A model generated the notes under the pieces. The model ran no database searches. It had not been told where the DNA came from and saw nothing but the letters and a program-made list of their open reading frames with translations. Positions 34,572-44,644 of a stretch of DNA of 64,000 nt are shown piece after piece (the stretch's first letter is position 1; the number at the start of each line of letters is the position of its first letter). The position numbers were made by a program, and so were the translations under genes. This DNA is from Lachnospiraceae bacterium. GTDB lineage: Bacteria; Bacillota; Clostridia; Lachnospirales; Lachnospiraceae. The stretch covers positions 1-64,000 of the forward strand of contig JAETRI010000013.1 of NCBI GenBank assembly GCA_021770245.1, given 5' to 3'.

Positions 34572-37121
34572 ATGAAGAACAGGATCACCCGTTTTATAAC
34601 GGTCAGCCTGATCGGCGTGGTGTCGCTCTGTGTGGTCGTATGTATTTATCTTGCAGTTTCCATGGGGAAAGAAAGTGAAAAGGCGGTGAGTGACGTCAGC
34701 CTGATCTATATGGTGGGCATGAGCGAACAGATTTCGCGCCATTTTGAAACGACGATGAATCTGAGGCTTTCACAGGTTGGCGGGATTACGGAAAGCGTGG
34801 TGCCCGAGGAGGCCGTATACGGGCAGGAAATGCTGGATAAGCTTGCGGAAGCCAGCCGGGTCTGCGGTTTTGGGTACCTGGGATTGTATACGAACGACGG
34901 CAGCTTTCAGATGATCTATGGAGAACAAGTGCAGTTGGTCGATCCGGAGTCATTCTGGAAATCCTTAAATGAAGGGAAGAGAAAAATCGCCGTGGGAACC
35001 ATCGGGGAAGAGGAAGACGACAAGGTGGTTCTGATGGGGGTGCCGGCCGCTTATCCTATGGCAGAAGGGCAGACTTCCCTGGCTCTTGTGGCGGGTCTGC
35101 CAGTGTCCTATATCAATGAGACGCTGTCGCTGGATGTGGATGATACCCTGGTGTATTCCCATATCATCAGGAAGGACGGCAGTTATGTCATCCGCAATTC
35201 CGACGCTTTTCGGCGAAGCTACTTCGACCGGATCAAAGAAACCTTCGATGAGTTTAAAGGGAAAAACGCAGATCAGTATGTGGAGGAGCTGCAGGCAGCG
35301 ATAGACAAACGGGAAGACTATTCCGCCATTCTGCCGATCGGTGAGGAACGCCGGCATATTTACTGCACGGCGCTGGCTAATTCCGAATGGTATCTGGTGA
35401 CGGTTATGCCGTATGGCGTGCTGGATGAAACCATCAGCAGTATGGGCCTGCGGAGACTGTACAGCTTTCTGATCTGCTTTGGCGTAATTATTTCCACCCT
35501 GCTGCTTATTTTCCAGAGATACTATCGGATGACACGTCAGCAGATTGAAGAGCTGGATCAGGCCAGACGTGATGCTGTCCATGCGAATAAGGCCAAGAGC
35601 GAATTTTTATCCAATATGAGCCACGACATCAGGACGCCTATGAATGCGATTGTGGGCATGACTGCCATTGCTACGGCCAATATAGACAACCGGCAGCAGG
35701 TGCAGAACTGCCTGAAGAAGATTACGCTTTCCAGCCGCCACCTGTTGGGCCTCATTAATGATGTATTGGATATGTCCAAAATTGAGAGCGGGAAGCTGAC
35801 TCTGAATATGGATCAGGTTTCTCTGCGGGAGGTTGTGGAGAGCATTGTAAGCATCGTACAGCCCCAGGTCAAGGCGAAGAACCAGCAGTTCGATGTCTTT
35901 ATACACGATATCGAGTCGGAGGATGTATACTGCGACAGCGTACGCCTGAACCAGGTGCTGCTGAATTTCCTCTCCAATGCCATCAAGTTTACGCCGGAAG
36001 GGGGCATTATCCATTTCTCTCTGTATGAAGAACCCTCTCCCGTGGGGGATTCCCATACGCGGATCCATATGAAGGTGAAGGACAGCGGCATCGGGATGTC
36101 GCCTGAGTTCCAGAAAGTTATCTTCGATTCCTTTTCCCGGGAGGATAATAAGCGGGTGCAGAGGACGGAAGGAACCGGCCTCGGCATGGCGATCACCAAA
36201 TATATCGTGGATGCCATGGGCGGTACGATAGAAGTGAACAGTATCCAGGGAGTCGGCAGTGAATTCCATGTGACGGTGGACCTGGAAAAGGCGGCGGCCG
36301 CAGGCGAGGAAATGATCCTGCCGGAATGGAGCGTTCTGGTGGTAGATGACGACGAGCAATTGTGCAGCAGTACGGCGGCCTCCCTGAAGTCCATCGGTGT
36401 GAGGCCGGATCAGGCTTTCAGCGGTACGGAGGCGATAGCGAAGGTCGAAGAAAAGCATCGGCGCGGGGACGACTATCATATCATCCTTTTGGACTGGAAG
36501 ATGCCGGAGATGAACGGTATCGAGACGGCAAAGGAAATCCGAAAGAGGATGGGGGCGAATGTGCCGATCCTGCTGATCTCCGCGTATGACTGGAGCGATA
36601 TTGAGGAAGAAGCCCGTGAGGCCGGCGTGAGCGGGTTTATTTCCAAACCGCTGTTCAGTTCCACTCTGTTTTATGGGCTGCGGCAATGCGTTTTGACGGG
36701 AGAAAAGGAGGAAAAGACCGAGCAGCAGGAAGTGGACTTCTCAGGGGTCCATGTACTTCTGGCAGAGGATAACGATCTGAACTGGGAGATTGCGGACGAT
36801 TTGCTTTCCTCCATCGGGCTGGAGCTGGAGTGGGCGGAAAACGGCCGGATCTGTGTGGATAAATTCATGGCGTCGGATCCGGGTGCCTATGATGCGATCC
36901 TGATGGATATCCGGATGCCCGTGATGAACGGATACGAGGCGACGAAAGCCATCCGCTCCTCGGACAGGCTGGATTCCGATATTCCGATCATTGCCATGAC
37001 GGCGGACGCCTTTTCGGAGGACATCCAGAAATGTCTGGACTGCGGCATGAACGCCCATATTGCCAAGCCCATCGACGTAAAGGATGTGGCGCGCAATCTG
37101 GAAAAATTTCTCAATAGATAG
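34572..37121 (+). CDS. Hybrid sensor kinase with two receiver domains
   Basis: An 849-aa protein. Domains in order: membrane span (about 10-30), extracytoplasmic sensor of about 270 aa (likely dCache), second span (about 295-320), HisKA with His351 in [12 protein letters not shown], HATPase ([21 protein letters not shown]), receiver 1 with Asp in ILLDWKMPE, receiver 2 with Asp in ILMDIRMPV. No output domain: signal must pass through the receivers to an unseen partner. The start at 34572 follows AGAAGGAGGAAGAG; the longer frame is intergenic. A strong terminator follows. Confidence 0.92.
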   Translation: MKNRITRFITVSLIGVVSLCVVVCIYLAVSMGKESEKAVSDVSLIYMVGMSEQISRHFETTMNLRLSQVGGITESVVPEEAVYGQEMLDKLAEASRVCGFGYLGLYTNDGSFQMIYGEQVQLVDPESFWKSLNEGKRKIAVGTIGEEEDDKVVLMGVPAAYPMAEGQTSLALVAGLPVSYINETLSLDVDDTLVYSHIIRKDGSYVIRNSDAFRRSYFDRIKETFDEFKGKNADQYVEELQAAIDKREDYSAILPIGEERRHIYCTALANSEWYLVTVMPYGVLDETISSMGLRRLYSFLICFGVIISTLLLIFQRYYRMTRQQIEELDQARRDAVHANKAKSEFLSNMSHDIRTPMNAIVGMTAIATANIDNRQQVQNCLKKITLSSRHLLGLINDVLDMSKIESGKLTLNMDQVSLREVVESIVSIVQPQVKAKNQQFDVFIHDIESEDVYCDSVRLNQVLLNFLSNAIKFTPEGGIIHFSLYEEPSPVGDSHTRIHMKVKDSGIGMSPEFQKVIFDSFSREDNKRVQRTEGTGLGMAITKYIVDAMGGTIEVNSIQGVGSEFHVTVDLEKAAAAGEEMILPEWSVLVVDDDEQLCSSTAASLKSIGVRPDQAFSGTEAIAKVEEKHRRGDDYHIILLDWKMPEMNGIETAKEIRKRMGANVPILLISAYDWSDIEEEAREAGVSGFISKPLFSSTLFYGLRQCVLTGEKEEKTEQQEVDFSGVHVLLAEDNDLNWEIADDLLSSIGLELEWAENGRICVDKFMASDPGAYDAILMDIRMPVMNGYEATKAIRSSDRLDSDIPIIAMTADAFSEDIQKCLDCGMNAHIAKPIDVKDVARNLEKFLNR

Positions 37122-37133
37122 CATAAATAACAG

Positions 37134-37196
37134 TCCGGGCCTGCGCCGGGACCGGCCTCTTTTCCGGCCTGGCCCCGGCACAGGCCCGGATTATTT
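37134..37196 (+). terminator. Terminator of the hybrid kinase gene
   Basis: TCCGGGCCTG (37134-37143) pairs with CAGGCCCGGA (37181-37190), with inner CCGG pairing as well, followed by TTATTTA. Confidence 0.7.
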
Positions 37197-37281
37197 AGAA
37201 AGGCCCGGAGAACCCCGGAAAAGGACATATTCCTGTCCCACTTCTCATAGATTGGGTAAAAAAGGGTGAAGGAGTGGGAAT

Positions 37282-39987
37282 ATGTTTGAATCGATGACGA
37301 TCCGGGAAGTGTGCGCGCAGCTGGATGTGGACCCTGAAACGGGCCTGACGGAGGTACAGGCGCAGGAACGATGCCGGGTGAACGGAAAAAACGTACTTAA
37401 GGGCCCCAGGAAAAAGACTCTCATAGAATCCTTTCTGGAGCAGCTGAATGACCCGCTGATCTATGTACTGCTGGCGGCGGCGGTAATCTCCCTTCTGCTG
37501 CATGAGACGAGCGACGCGGCGATCATCGCGGTGGTGGTATGCATGAATGCGGTGGTGGGCATGGTGCAGGAGGGGAGGGCGCAGAGGGCTCTGGATTCCC
37601 TGAAGAAGCTGACAAGCCCCAGGGCGTATGTCATCCGGGAGGGAAGGGAGCAGGAGATCGCGGCCGCCGACCTGGTCTGCGGGGACGTGGTATGTCTGGA
37701 GGCGGGCTGTCAGGTCCCGGCGGATCTGCGCCTTACGAGGACAAGCGGGCTGAAGGTGGAGGAGTCCGCTCTGACCGGGGAATCCCTGCCCATCGAAAAG
37801 GAGGCCTCTTTTCTCGCCCCAAAGGACCGGGAGCTTCCGCTGGGCGACCGGCACAATATGGCCTACATGTCCACCATCGTGACCGGCGGGCGCGGGGAGG
37901 GGATCGTCACTGCCTGCGGGATGGACACGCAGATCGGAAGGATTGCGACGATGATCAGCGAGAGCCCCGAAGAAGCGACCCCTCTTCAGAAAAGGTTGGG
38001 GGAGCTGGGAGGGGTACTCAGCCTGTTATCCCTGTTTCTGTGCGCCGGCCTGTTTGTGATTGCGGTGATCCAGAAAAGGGATATGGCTGAAATGCTGATC
38101 ACGGCGATTTCCCTGGCAGTGGCAGCCGTCCCGGAGGGCCTCCCTGCCGTGGTGACCATCTGCTTGGCCATGAGCGTGACCAAGATGGTCCGGGTACATA
38201 CCATCGTCCGGAGGCTGCCCTCCGTGGAAACTCTGGGTGCGGTGAGCGTGGTGTGTTCGGATAAGACAGGCACCCTCACCCAGAACCGGATGAGTGTGGA
38301 GGCCTGCTTCCTGAACATGAAGCTGACGGACAGCCGGGAACTGGGCACCATGGGCAGGGAAGAATTCCTGAGAGGCATGACGCTGTGCAACGACGCGGTG
38401 ATCCAGGGAAAGGAACGGATCGGGGATCCCACGGAGCTGGCGCTTCTGGAATTGGCGGCCCACTATGGGGTGAAGCGGGGAGAAACGGAGCGGGAATATC
38501 CCAGGATTGGCGAACTGGGTTTTGATTCCGTGCGGAAGATGATGTCCACCTTTCACAGAGGAGGAGAAAGAAGCGTCACTTATACCAAGGGCGCCCCGGA
38601 CGAGGTGCTGAAAAAATGTGACAGCATCATGATATACGGAAAACGGGCGCCTCTTCAGGAGAGCCATAAAAAGCAGATAAAAAGCGCGCTGGAGCAGATG
38701 TCCTCCCGTGCGCTGCGGACCCTGGCGGTGGCCATGAGGGAAGGAGGCAGTAAACCGGAGGAAACGGGCCTGACCTTCCTGGGTTTGGTGGGAATGAAGG
38801 ACCCGGCCAGGCCGGAGGCGGCCGGAGCGGTGGCGAAATTCGACCGGGCAGGGGTGCGTACGGTGATGATCACCGGGGATCATGTGGACACGGCTTACGC
38901 CATCGCCAGACAGCTGGGAATTGCACAGAGCAGGGATCAGTGCATGTCCGAAGAGGAGCTGCGGGGCCTGCGGGAGGAAGCCTTCCTGAAAAAACTGGAT
39001 TCCGTCCGGGTCTTTGCCAGAGTATCCCCGGAATCCAAGGTGCGGATCGTACGGGGCTTTAAAGCGAAGGGGCAGATCGTGGCCATGACCGGGGACGGGG
39101 TGAACGATGCGCCTTCTCTGAAAGCGGCGGATATCGGTATCGCCATGGGCAGGAACGGTACGGACGTGGCCAGGCAGGCTTCGGAGATCATCTTAACGGA
39201 CGACAACTTTGCCACCATTGAGCGTGCCATCGAAGAGGGGCGGGGCGTCTACGAGAATATCCGAAAGTCGGTGATTTTTCTCCTTTCCTCCAATCTGGGC
39301 GAGATCATGACCATGTTTCTGGCCGTGCTGATGGGGCTGGCGTCCCCCCTGAAATCCAGCCATATCCTGTGGATCAACCTGATTACGGACTCCCTGCCTG
39401 CGTTGGCGCTGGGAGTGGACAACAACGACGGGGAAAGCCTGATGCACAGACCGCCCCGGGATCCTGCGGAAAGCCTGTTTGCGGGGGGCGGGCTGGCCCG
39501 TACCTGTTTCTACGGGCTTTTGATCGCGGGGATCAGCCTGGCCGCCTTTTTCACCCTTCCTTTAGGCATTCTCATGGAACGGCGGATCGCATTCTCGGTG
39601 AACAGCTTTGCCGTCATCCTTCAAAATCCCGCGGTGGTGAACCGGGCGCAGACCTATGCCTTTACGGTGCTGGGGATGTCCCAGCTCTTCCATGCGGTGG
39701 GCATGCGGGATGTGAGAAAATCGGTTTTCCGGATGAAGCATCTGGAAAATAAGATGATGCTGGCGGCCTGCGCGGCGGGCTTCCTGCTCCAGGCTGCGGT
39801 AACGACGATCCCTTTTCTGACGGCGGCCTTCGGGACGGTGGCCCTCTCCTGGCAGGAATGGGCACGCCTCACGGTTCTGGCTGCCTTCCCCCTGCTGGCC
39901 CACGAGCTGCTGGTGCTCTTCGACGGGGAACCGACGGAGGGAGGACAGAAGGCCGCCGGGGTGTGGAAGACGCCGGCGCGCCGCTGA
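37282..39987 (+). CDS. Cation-transporting P-type ATPase, calcium type
   Basis: A 901-aa pump. Signature motifs: actuator LTGES, membrane helix 4 VPEGLPAV (typical of calcium/SERCA-PMCA-like pumps), phosphorylation site CSDKTGTLT with Asp327, and hinge TGDGVNDAPSLKAADIGIAM. Ten spans expected. It probably exports calcium; sodium or other cations cannot be excluded. The ATG follows AAGGAGTGGGAAT. It is a single gene ended by a strong hairpin at 40092-40135. Confidence 0.93.
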   Translation: MFESMTIREVCAQLDVDPETGLTEVQAQERCRVNGKNVLKGPRKKTLIESFLEQLNDPLIYVLLAAAVISLLLHETSDAAIIAVVVCMNAVVGMVQEGRAQRALDSLKKLTSPRAYVIREGREQEIAAADLVCGDVVCLEAGCQVPADLRLTRTSGLKVEESALTGESLPIEKEASFLAPKDRELPLGDRHNMAYMSTIVTGGRGEGIVTACGMDTQIGRIATMISESPEEATPLQKRLGELGGVLSLLSLFLCAGLFVIAVIQKRDMAEMLITAISLAVAAVPEGLPAVVTICLAMSVTKMVRVHTIVRRLPSVETLGAVSVVCSDKTGTLTQNRMSVEACFLNMKLTDSRELGTMGREEFLRGMTLCNDAVIQGKERIGDPTELALLELAAHYGVKRGETEREYPRIGELGFDSVRKMMSTFHRGGERSVTYTKGAPDEVLKKCDSIMIYGKRAPLQESHKKQIKSALEQMSSRALRTLAVAMREGGSKPEETGLTFLGLVGMKDPARPEAAGAVAKFDRAGVRTVMITGDHVDTAYAIARQLGIAQSRDQCMSEEELRGLREEAFLKKLDSVRVFARVSPESKVRIVRGFKAKGQIVAMTGDGVNDAPSLKAADIGIAMGRNGTDVARQASEIILTDDNFATIERAIEEGRGVYENIRKSVIFLLSSNLGEIMTMFLAVLMGLASPLKSSHILWINLITDSLPALALGVDNNDGESLMHRPPRDPAESLFAGGGLARTCFYGLLIAGISLAAFFTLPLGILMERRIAFSVNSFAVILQNPAVVNRAQTYAFTVLGMSQLFHAVGMRDVRKSVFRMKHLENKMMLAACAAGFLLQAAVTTIPFLTAAFGTVALSWQEWARLTVLAAFPLLAHELLVLFDGEPTEGGQKAAGVWKTPARR

Positions 39988-40091
39988 AGGAAAGGCGGCG
40001 CGTTCTGGCCGGGACGGAATGATCGTTCGGGAGGTATCCCCTTTCCTTCCCACCGGAATACGCCCCGGCCGGGAAACGGTGATCTTCCTTT

Positions 40092-40135
40092 ACGCCAAAA
40101 CAGGCCGCCGCGAATGCGGAGGCCTGTTTTGGCGT
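40092..40135. terminator. Strong bidirectional-type hairpin after the ATPase gene
   Basis: A perfect 15-bp stem (40092-40106 with 40121-40135) containing AAAACAGGCC / GGCCTGTTTT; the T4 lies within the right arm. Confidence 0.7.
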
Positions 40136-40321
40136 GCCGATTGGCACATATTCTTATGAGGGGGGAGATAGTTTAAACAATAGGTGTTGTCCATCTATCT
40201 GAAAGCTATGATACAGGAGAAATGTGTCTATCGTGTGAAGGATTTCATAAAAAGAAATAAAATTTATAAAAGATTTCTTTAATTTGGGTAAAGGTTCTAA
40301 AAAGGCCGTCTCCCGTTTGGT
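40136..40321. other. AT-rich non-coding border of the second accessory stretch
   Basis: Base composition turns AT-rich right after the ATPase terminator. No gene, repeat or clear promoter was recognised. It marks the left edge of the block holding the XRE and Fic remnants. Confidence 0.4.
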
Positions 40322-40475
40322 TTATCGAGAGATGTGTTTGCAGTCCGTTCGCTCTAGGAGATAATCTATACTAATATTATAGAAATCTGCGATTGCTATC
40401 AAGATATTGGTTGGAATATCCCTGGTGCCGTTTTCGTAATGAGAATATGAGTCAGCAGAGATCCGCAATACAGGG
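40322..40475 (-). pseudogene. XRE-type helix-turn-helix regulator, C-terminal fragment
   Basis: The minus strand reads LRISADSYSHYENGTRDIPT followed by NILIAIADFYNISIDYLL and stops soon after. This is the second half of a Cro/C1-type HTH domain. The first 25 or so residues with the first helices, and any start codon, are absent; the sequence to the right shows no homology. Confidence 0.65.
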
Positions 40476-40583
40476 AGATGTGTCAACAGCAAGTGGAAGA
40501 AGAAAAGACAGTATTATTAAAACAGGGCAAATTGCTTGCATTTTTCAGGCAATACTGATATGTTTTTATAAAAGACGGTGTAG

Positions 40584-41266
40584 ATGACAGGATTCAAGGA
40601 CTTATTGAAAACACATGGTTTCATGATGGCGGGTCTGATATCCGAAGCGGGAATGTTTCGGAGCAAAGGGGTTGGTGTATATGCTGGCGAACCGCTCATT
40701 CATGCGGGGACGCCTGTCCGGTATGCGCCGGAAACAATGGAAAATTTATTCGGGTGGCTAAAATCATCGAGGATCCATCCTCTTATCAAATCATGTGTTT
40801 TTCATTATGAATTTGAATTTATCCATTCGTTTGAAGATGGAAACGGAAGAGTATGGCATTCCCTGATTCCGCAAAATGGAACCCTATTTTTGCCTGGTTT
40901 CCTGTGAAAACATTGATATATGAGCATCGGGATGAATATTATCAGGCAATTAATCAGTCGAATGCTGCGAGTGAGTCCACGGCATTTATTGAATTTATGT
41001 TGCAGATGGTACGGGATTCTTTGAAGGAGTTGGTAAAAGATCAAGGCAGTACAAATGTCGGCATAAGTGTCGGTATAAAACAGCCATCTTTAAAAACAGA
41101 AGATAGGATTTTACTTTTACTGAAGGACGACAATAAAATGACGACTCAGGGAATAGCCGATACATTGGGAATGCCTAAACGGCAGATTGAAAGAATCATA
41201 GCGGGATTAATGCGGGGAGGAAAACTGGAAAGGGTTGGTTCCGGTAAAGCTGGACATTGGGCGTAG
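40584..41266 (+). pseudogene. Fic-family protein, frameshifted and motif-damaged
   Basis: Two frames (40584-40907 and 40853-41266) together give the C-terminal two thirds of a Fic AMP transferase: HPLIKSCVFHYEFEFIHSFE, then NPIFAWFPVKTLIYEHRDEY, and a C-terminal winged helix (MTTQGIADTLGMPKRQIERI). The Fic motif HxFx(D/E)GNGRxxR reads HSFEDGNGRVWH: about three residues including the second Arg are missing. A frameshift follows near 40870. The N-terminal part is also absent. Non-functional as AMP transferase. Confidence 0.78.
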
Positions 41267-41301
41267 TCAGTGAAGATGAAAAAGCGGAACACAGGGAGGA
41301 A

Positions 41302-42006
41302 ATGAATTTGAATGTTTTGTTAGCGGTTCCTCAAGAAAATAACAGTATACAGGAATTAAATGGCTTTTTATCGCAAAACAATGCAGACTTTTATGTTTTC
41401 CCGGAAGGTTTTTTAGATAATAATGTTTTGCAGGAAGCAATTGATATTATAAAAGAAAAAGGAAAATATGTTATTACCGGTTTCAAGGATTTAGACAGTA
41501 ATGGGCAGCAAAAAGCATTAGTCATAGATAATGGTAAAATCGTCGATAAATATACGAAGTGTATTTTGACTAAAGGAGAAAAGCAAAAAGGAAAACGGAA
41601 TGGGGAAAAAATTGCTTGCGTAAATACTAAATTTGGAAAGGTTGGAATACCAATCTGCTATGAAATACATTTTCCAGAGGTGGCAAGGATTATGTGTTTG
41701 GATCATCCGGTTTTATTGATTAATATAATCGGAACAGGAATGTATCATAATTTACAGTTTGAACAATGGACTTCATTAGCAAAGGCACGAGCTATTGAAA
41801 ATGAAGTATATGTTATTGGGTGTTCTCATTTTGCCGGTAAAATTCCGTTAGCATATGTTTTTGACCCATCAGGAAGATGTGTTTTATTAAAACGAAACGA
41901 ATATGGTGGTTTTATTGCTGAAATTGACTTAGGAAAGAGTGTGGAAAAAATTATTAACTATTACTCTGACAGACTTCCCGGTTTATTCTCGCGTTTGGCA
42001 GAATAA
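41302..42006 (+). CDS. Carbon-nitrogen hydrolase (nitrilase superfamily)
   Basis: A 234-aa enzyme with the Glu-Lys-Cys triad: Glu35 in VFPEGF, Lys86 in KYTKCIL, Cys119 in GIPICYEIHFPE. Such enzymes hydrolyse amides or nitriles; the substrate is not evident. The start at 41302 follows AGGGAGGAA; the frame to 41257 overlaps the fic remnant. It is AT-rich like its left neighbours and probably arrived with them. The hairpin at 42075-42102 may end its transcript. Confidence 0.87.
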   Translation: MNLNVLLAVPQENNSIQELNGFLSQNNADFYVFPEGFLDNNVLQEAIDIIKEKGKYVITGFKDLDSNGQQKALVIDNGKIVDKYTKCILTKGEKQKGKRNGEKIACVNTKFGKVGIPICYEIHFPEVARIMCLDHPVLLINIIGTGMYHNLQFEQWTSLAKARAIENEVYVIGCSHFAGKIPLAYVFDPSGRCVLLKRNEYGGFIAEIDLGKSVEKIINYYSDRLPGLFSRLAE

Positions 42007-42074
42007 ATTCCCATTTTTCGGGAAGCGGCAGAGAGCGGAAATCGAAATATTCAGAAGACGCGAGGAGATAGGTT

Positions 42075-42191
42075 GAAAAATAAGCCTGATGGCTTATTTT
42101 TCAAGCGCGATTTGTGCCGCGGGCGGCCCAAATCGAATCGCAGACGAGAAATCGCATCCGCGATTTCTCAGACATGAATCGAAGATTCATG
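42075..42191. repeat. Three tandem perfect hairpins
   Basis: GAAAAATAAGCC / GGCTTATTTTTC (42075-42102, 12 bp, loop TGAT) resembles a terminator for the nitrilase gene. GAGAAATCGC / GCGATTTCTC (42146-42169) and CATGAATC / GATTCATG (42173-42191) follow, with a weaker GC-rich fold between. Consecutive perfect palindromes suggest a composite palindromic repeat cluster. Confidence 0.6.
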
Positions 42192-42232
42192 TTGCGCAGC
42201 CGCAAAGGACGCGGCATGGAGGATTGATTAGA

Positions 42233-42745
42233 ATGGTTTTGATGATTGATACAACGAGAGAGCATATAGGAAAGCAGCTTGCCGAAGAATTGATTCACAG
42301 CGGCGGAAATCCGGCCAAATTTGAATTGATTGACACCACTGGGATGCATATTTCCCACTGTATCGGTTGTAATTATTGCTGGCTAAAAACGCCGGGACTA
42401 TGTGCCGTCAGGGACGATTACGAGCCGATTTTGAAAAAGATGAGTAAGGCAGATCAAGTCTGGCTAATCTCGGATACGCACTTTGGGTTTGTCTCCTATC
42501 AGACGAAAAACATTATAGACAGGATCATGCCTCTTGTCACAATGTATCTGAAATTCAAGGGCGGGCAGATGCGTCATGTCATGCGCTATGACCATCAGCC
42601 GGATATCGGGGTTATCTATACCGGGGACGGCGATCAGGCTTATCTGGAACGGTGGTGTGAGCGCACGGCGCTTAATCTGGGAAGCAGTTCCCTTGGCGTT
42701 TTTCCTGCGGAAAACAGAAAGGAGGCGGTTACATGCATGTTGTAA
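42233..42745 (+). CDS. Flavodoxin-fold NAD(P)H-dependent reductase-like protein
   Basis: A 170-aa protein beginning MVLMIDTTREHIGKQLAEEL. It contains CIGCNYCW and FVSYQTKNIIDRIMPLVTMY, patterns of the NADPH-dependent FMN reductase/iron-sulfur flavoprotein superfamily. Two Cys in GCNYC may hold part of a metal site or be redox active. The start at 42233 follows GGAGG at 11 nt; the frame to 42089 crosses palindromic repeats. It overlaps the next, related gene by 13 nt, so the two are probably translated together and may form a heterodimer. Confidence 0.75.
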   Translation: MVLMIDTTREHIGKQLAEELIHSGGNPAKFELIDTTGMHISHCIGCNYCWLKTPGLCAVRDDYEPILKKMSKADQVWLISDTHFGFVSYQTKNIIDRIMPLVTMYLKFKGGQMRHVMRYDHQPDIGVIYTGDGDQAYLERWCERTALNLGSSSLGVFPAENRKEAVTCML

Positions 42746-43401
42746 TCATTAACGGAAGCCCGCGCGCGCAAAAATACAGCAACACGGAAAAAATCATTGC
42801 TTCCTTTGCAAAAGGCCTTTCGGAAAGAGGGGCTTCTTTTGAAACATATGCCGTTTCCAATCGGGAGTCCTGGGAAAGGATCCGGGACGCTTACATCAAA
42901 AATGAGGAAATCCTGATTGCGCTTCCGCTATATGTGGAATGCGTGCCCGGACTTCTTTTGGAATTTCTGGAAACCCTGCCCAAAAAGGATGAGTGTACAA
43001 GACTTTCCTTCCTTTTGCAGAGCGGGTTTGCGGAGGGGTGTCAGCTTCGCTGTGGCGAGGACTTTCTGAGGAAGCTTCCGGGGTATCTGGGTGTCCGCTA
43101 TGGAGGCTGCTTGGTCAAAGGAGGTAATTTCGGAATCCGATTTTTGGATGAAGAGAAACAGAAGCAGGCCACAAAACCATATCAGGCGATGGGCGGACTG
43201 TTTGCGGAGGGAGACGGATTCTTCCGCGACGAAGCAAAGAAATTTACCGGTCCGGAATATTTTCCGCTGCCCATGCGTTTGCTGATGCAGTTTATATTCC
43301 AAACCTTTGCGAAAAAGACGTTTCGGAAAGCGGCTGCATCGTGGGGATGCAATACGCCGCTTGATGAAAAAGTCTGGGAAACAAATCCTTATAGAGAATA
43401 G
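42733..43401 (+). CDS. Flavodoxin-fold oxidoreductase
   Basis: A 222-aa protein starting MHVVIINGSPRAQKYSNTEK, the phosphate-binding loop of NADPH-dependent FMN reductases and flavodoxin-like quinone reductases. ALPLYVECVPGLLLEFLETL follows, as in flavin reductase folds. The C-terminal 80 residues are less typical. Coupled to the upstream relative by overlap. No regulator adjoins. Substrate unknown. Confidence 0.82.
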   Translation: MHVVIINGSPRAQKYSNTEKIIASFAKGLSERGASFETYAVSNRESWERIRDAYIKNEEILIALPLYVECVPGLLLEFLETLPKKDECTRLSFLLQSGFAEGCQLRCGEDFLRKLPGYLGVRYGGCLVKGGNFGIRFLDEEKQKQATKPYQAMGGLFAEGDGFFRDEAKKFTGPEYFPLPMRLLMQFIFQTFAKKTFRKAAASWGCNTPLDEKVWETNPYRE

Positions 43402-43485
43402 ACGCATTCAATTTAGGGAGTAATTCGGATTGATCATTAAGATACGAATATCCCCATTGATGTGCTGAAAGAAATATCCGACTTA

Positions 43486-44073
43486 TCAGGCGCCTGTCCC
43501 CGGTTTCCCCACCACGTCATACAGATCCCTGCCCATCCGTTCCTCGAAATAGGTCCGCAGCCCGAGTGTGGCATCCCATTTGTTTTGCGGATAGAATCCA
43601 TATCTTTTTTTGACGTCCAGCATCCGTGCCTCCATATCCATGACGCCTTCCGCTCCTGCCAGGGCGTCGCACAGCTGGATAAGGCGGTCATAGTCATCGT
43701 ATTCCGTGGCGTTCAGCGCATCGCACAGTTCCTTTTCTTCTTCCTCCGAAATATCGTGGTTTCCCACATAAACCGAAAGGTCCCTTTCCACAAAAGAATG
43801 GGTGAGGCAGATCCTGGCAGCTTCGTCGTATCCGAGCTTTTTCATATAGTGATAGCCGTCGTAAACATGTCCCAGGTGCCGGACGCCGAACCTGCGGCCG
43901 ATATCGTGAAGCAGCCCCAGGACATAAGCCTTTTCGGCATCCAGTCCCGGACAGCATGCGGCAATTTTCTCCGCACAGCGGGCGGCCGTCCGGCTGTGGT
44001 CTCCCCAGGGGCCGGGATTATGTAGTTCGGCTTCCTTAAGGAGCCGATGCGCTTCTTCTCTGGTGGGCTGCAT
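43486..44073 (-). CDS. HD-domain protein, putative phosphohydrolase
   Basis: A 195-aa protein with an HD motif in LGLLHDIGRRFG and an upstream His (GDHSRTAARCA) of the metal-binding set. HD proteins cleave nucleotides or phosphate esters. The start at 44073 follows AAAGGAGATATC; the ATG at 44106 is less likely. It is a single minus-strand gene divergent from the blaI-like pair. Confidence 0.86.
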   Translation of the reverse strand: MQPTREEAHRLLKEAELHNPGPWGDHSRTAARCAEKIAACCPGLDAEKAYVLGLLHDIGRRFGVRHLGHVYDGYHYMKKLGYDEAARICLTHSFVERDLSVYVGNHDISEEEEKELCDALNATEYDDYDRLIQLCDALAGAEGVMDMEARMLDVKKRYGFYPQNKWDATLGLRTYFEERMGRDLYDVVGKPGTGA

Positions 44074-44211
44074 GTAGATATCTCCTTTATCCTTTGCGGG
44101 AATCATGGATTCCCTCGGGCCTTTTTTTCGTTTTCCAGCAGGAGGGGGCCCGTCTTGCCTCTTTTCTTTAGTGACAGGATATCCCCCTGCCGGCTTCCTG
44201 TCAAGTCCCTA

Positions 44212-44266
44212 TTGACATTATAGACTATATCATGTAGTCTATAATAAAGACTACAATGAGTAGTCT
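44212..44266 (+). promoter_or_regulatory. Promoter with two BlaI-type operators
   Basis: Two 19-bp dyads of the form AGACTA...TAGTCT lie at 44222-44240 and 44248-44266, centres 26 bp apart. BlaI/MecI repressors bind similar dyads (TACTACA/TGTAGTA). A TTGACA (44212-44217) and a TATAAT (44240-44245) are present but 22 bp apart, so the exact promoter is uncertain; both boxes are covered or touched by the dyads. Autoregulation is likely. Confidence 0.68.
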
Positions 44267-44284
44267 GCAAAGGGAGAAGGGAAA

Positions 44285-44644
44285 ATGGCAGAAATACAAT
44301 TGGGCGTTATCGAGGCACGATATGCGGATATGATTTGGGAACATGAGCCGGTTACTTCGTCCGAGCTGGTTAAGATGACGGCGGTGGAATTTAACTGGAA
44401 GAGGACCACGGCGCATAACGTGCTGCGAAGATTGATCGACAAGGGATTGTTTCGGAACGAAAACGGGGTGGTAACCTCTGTGATTTCCAGAGACGACTTT
44501 TATGCCAGGCAGAGCAGAAAATACGTGGAGGATACCTTTGCCGGTTCCCTCCCGGCCTTTATTGCGGCATTCATGCAGGGCTCCGGGCTTACGGCGGAGG
44601 AGGCGGAAGCCATCCGCAGGATGATCGACCGGGCGGAGGAATGA
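44285..44644 (+). CDS. BlaI/MecI/CopY-family repressor
   Basis: A 119-aa winged-helix repressor (VTSSELVKMTAVEFNWKRTT; HNVLRRLIDKGL) with a C-terminal dimerisation part. In characterised systems the sensor protease partner cleaves the repressor after an inducer signal. GGGAGAAGGG precedes the ATG. Its stop overlaps the downstream M56 protease start (ATGA), typical of blaI-blaR1-type pairs. Confidence 0.92.
   Translation: MAEIQLGVIEARYADMIWEHEPVTSSELVKMTAVEFNWKRTTAHNVLRRLIDKGLFRNENGVVTSVISRDDFYARQSRKYVEDTFAGSLPAFIAAFMQGSGLTAEEAEAIRRMIDRAEE

Noticed and set aside
33441..34742. 433-residue minus-strand open frame over the permease gene
   Set aside because: His/Gln/Asp-rich shadow of a membrane protein gene; no start signals.
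40693..40712. Fifth copy of the 20-bp dispersed motif
   Set aside because: Only ATTCATGCG is shared, and it lies inside the fic coding region; within chance similarity.
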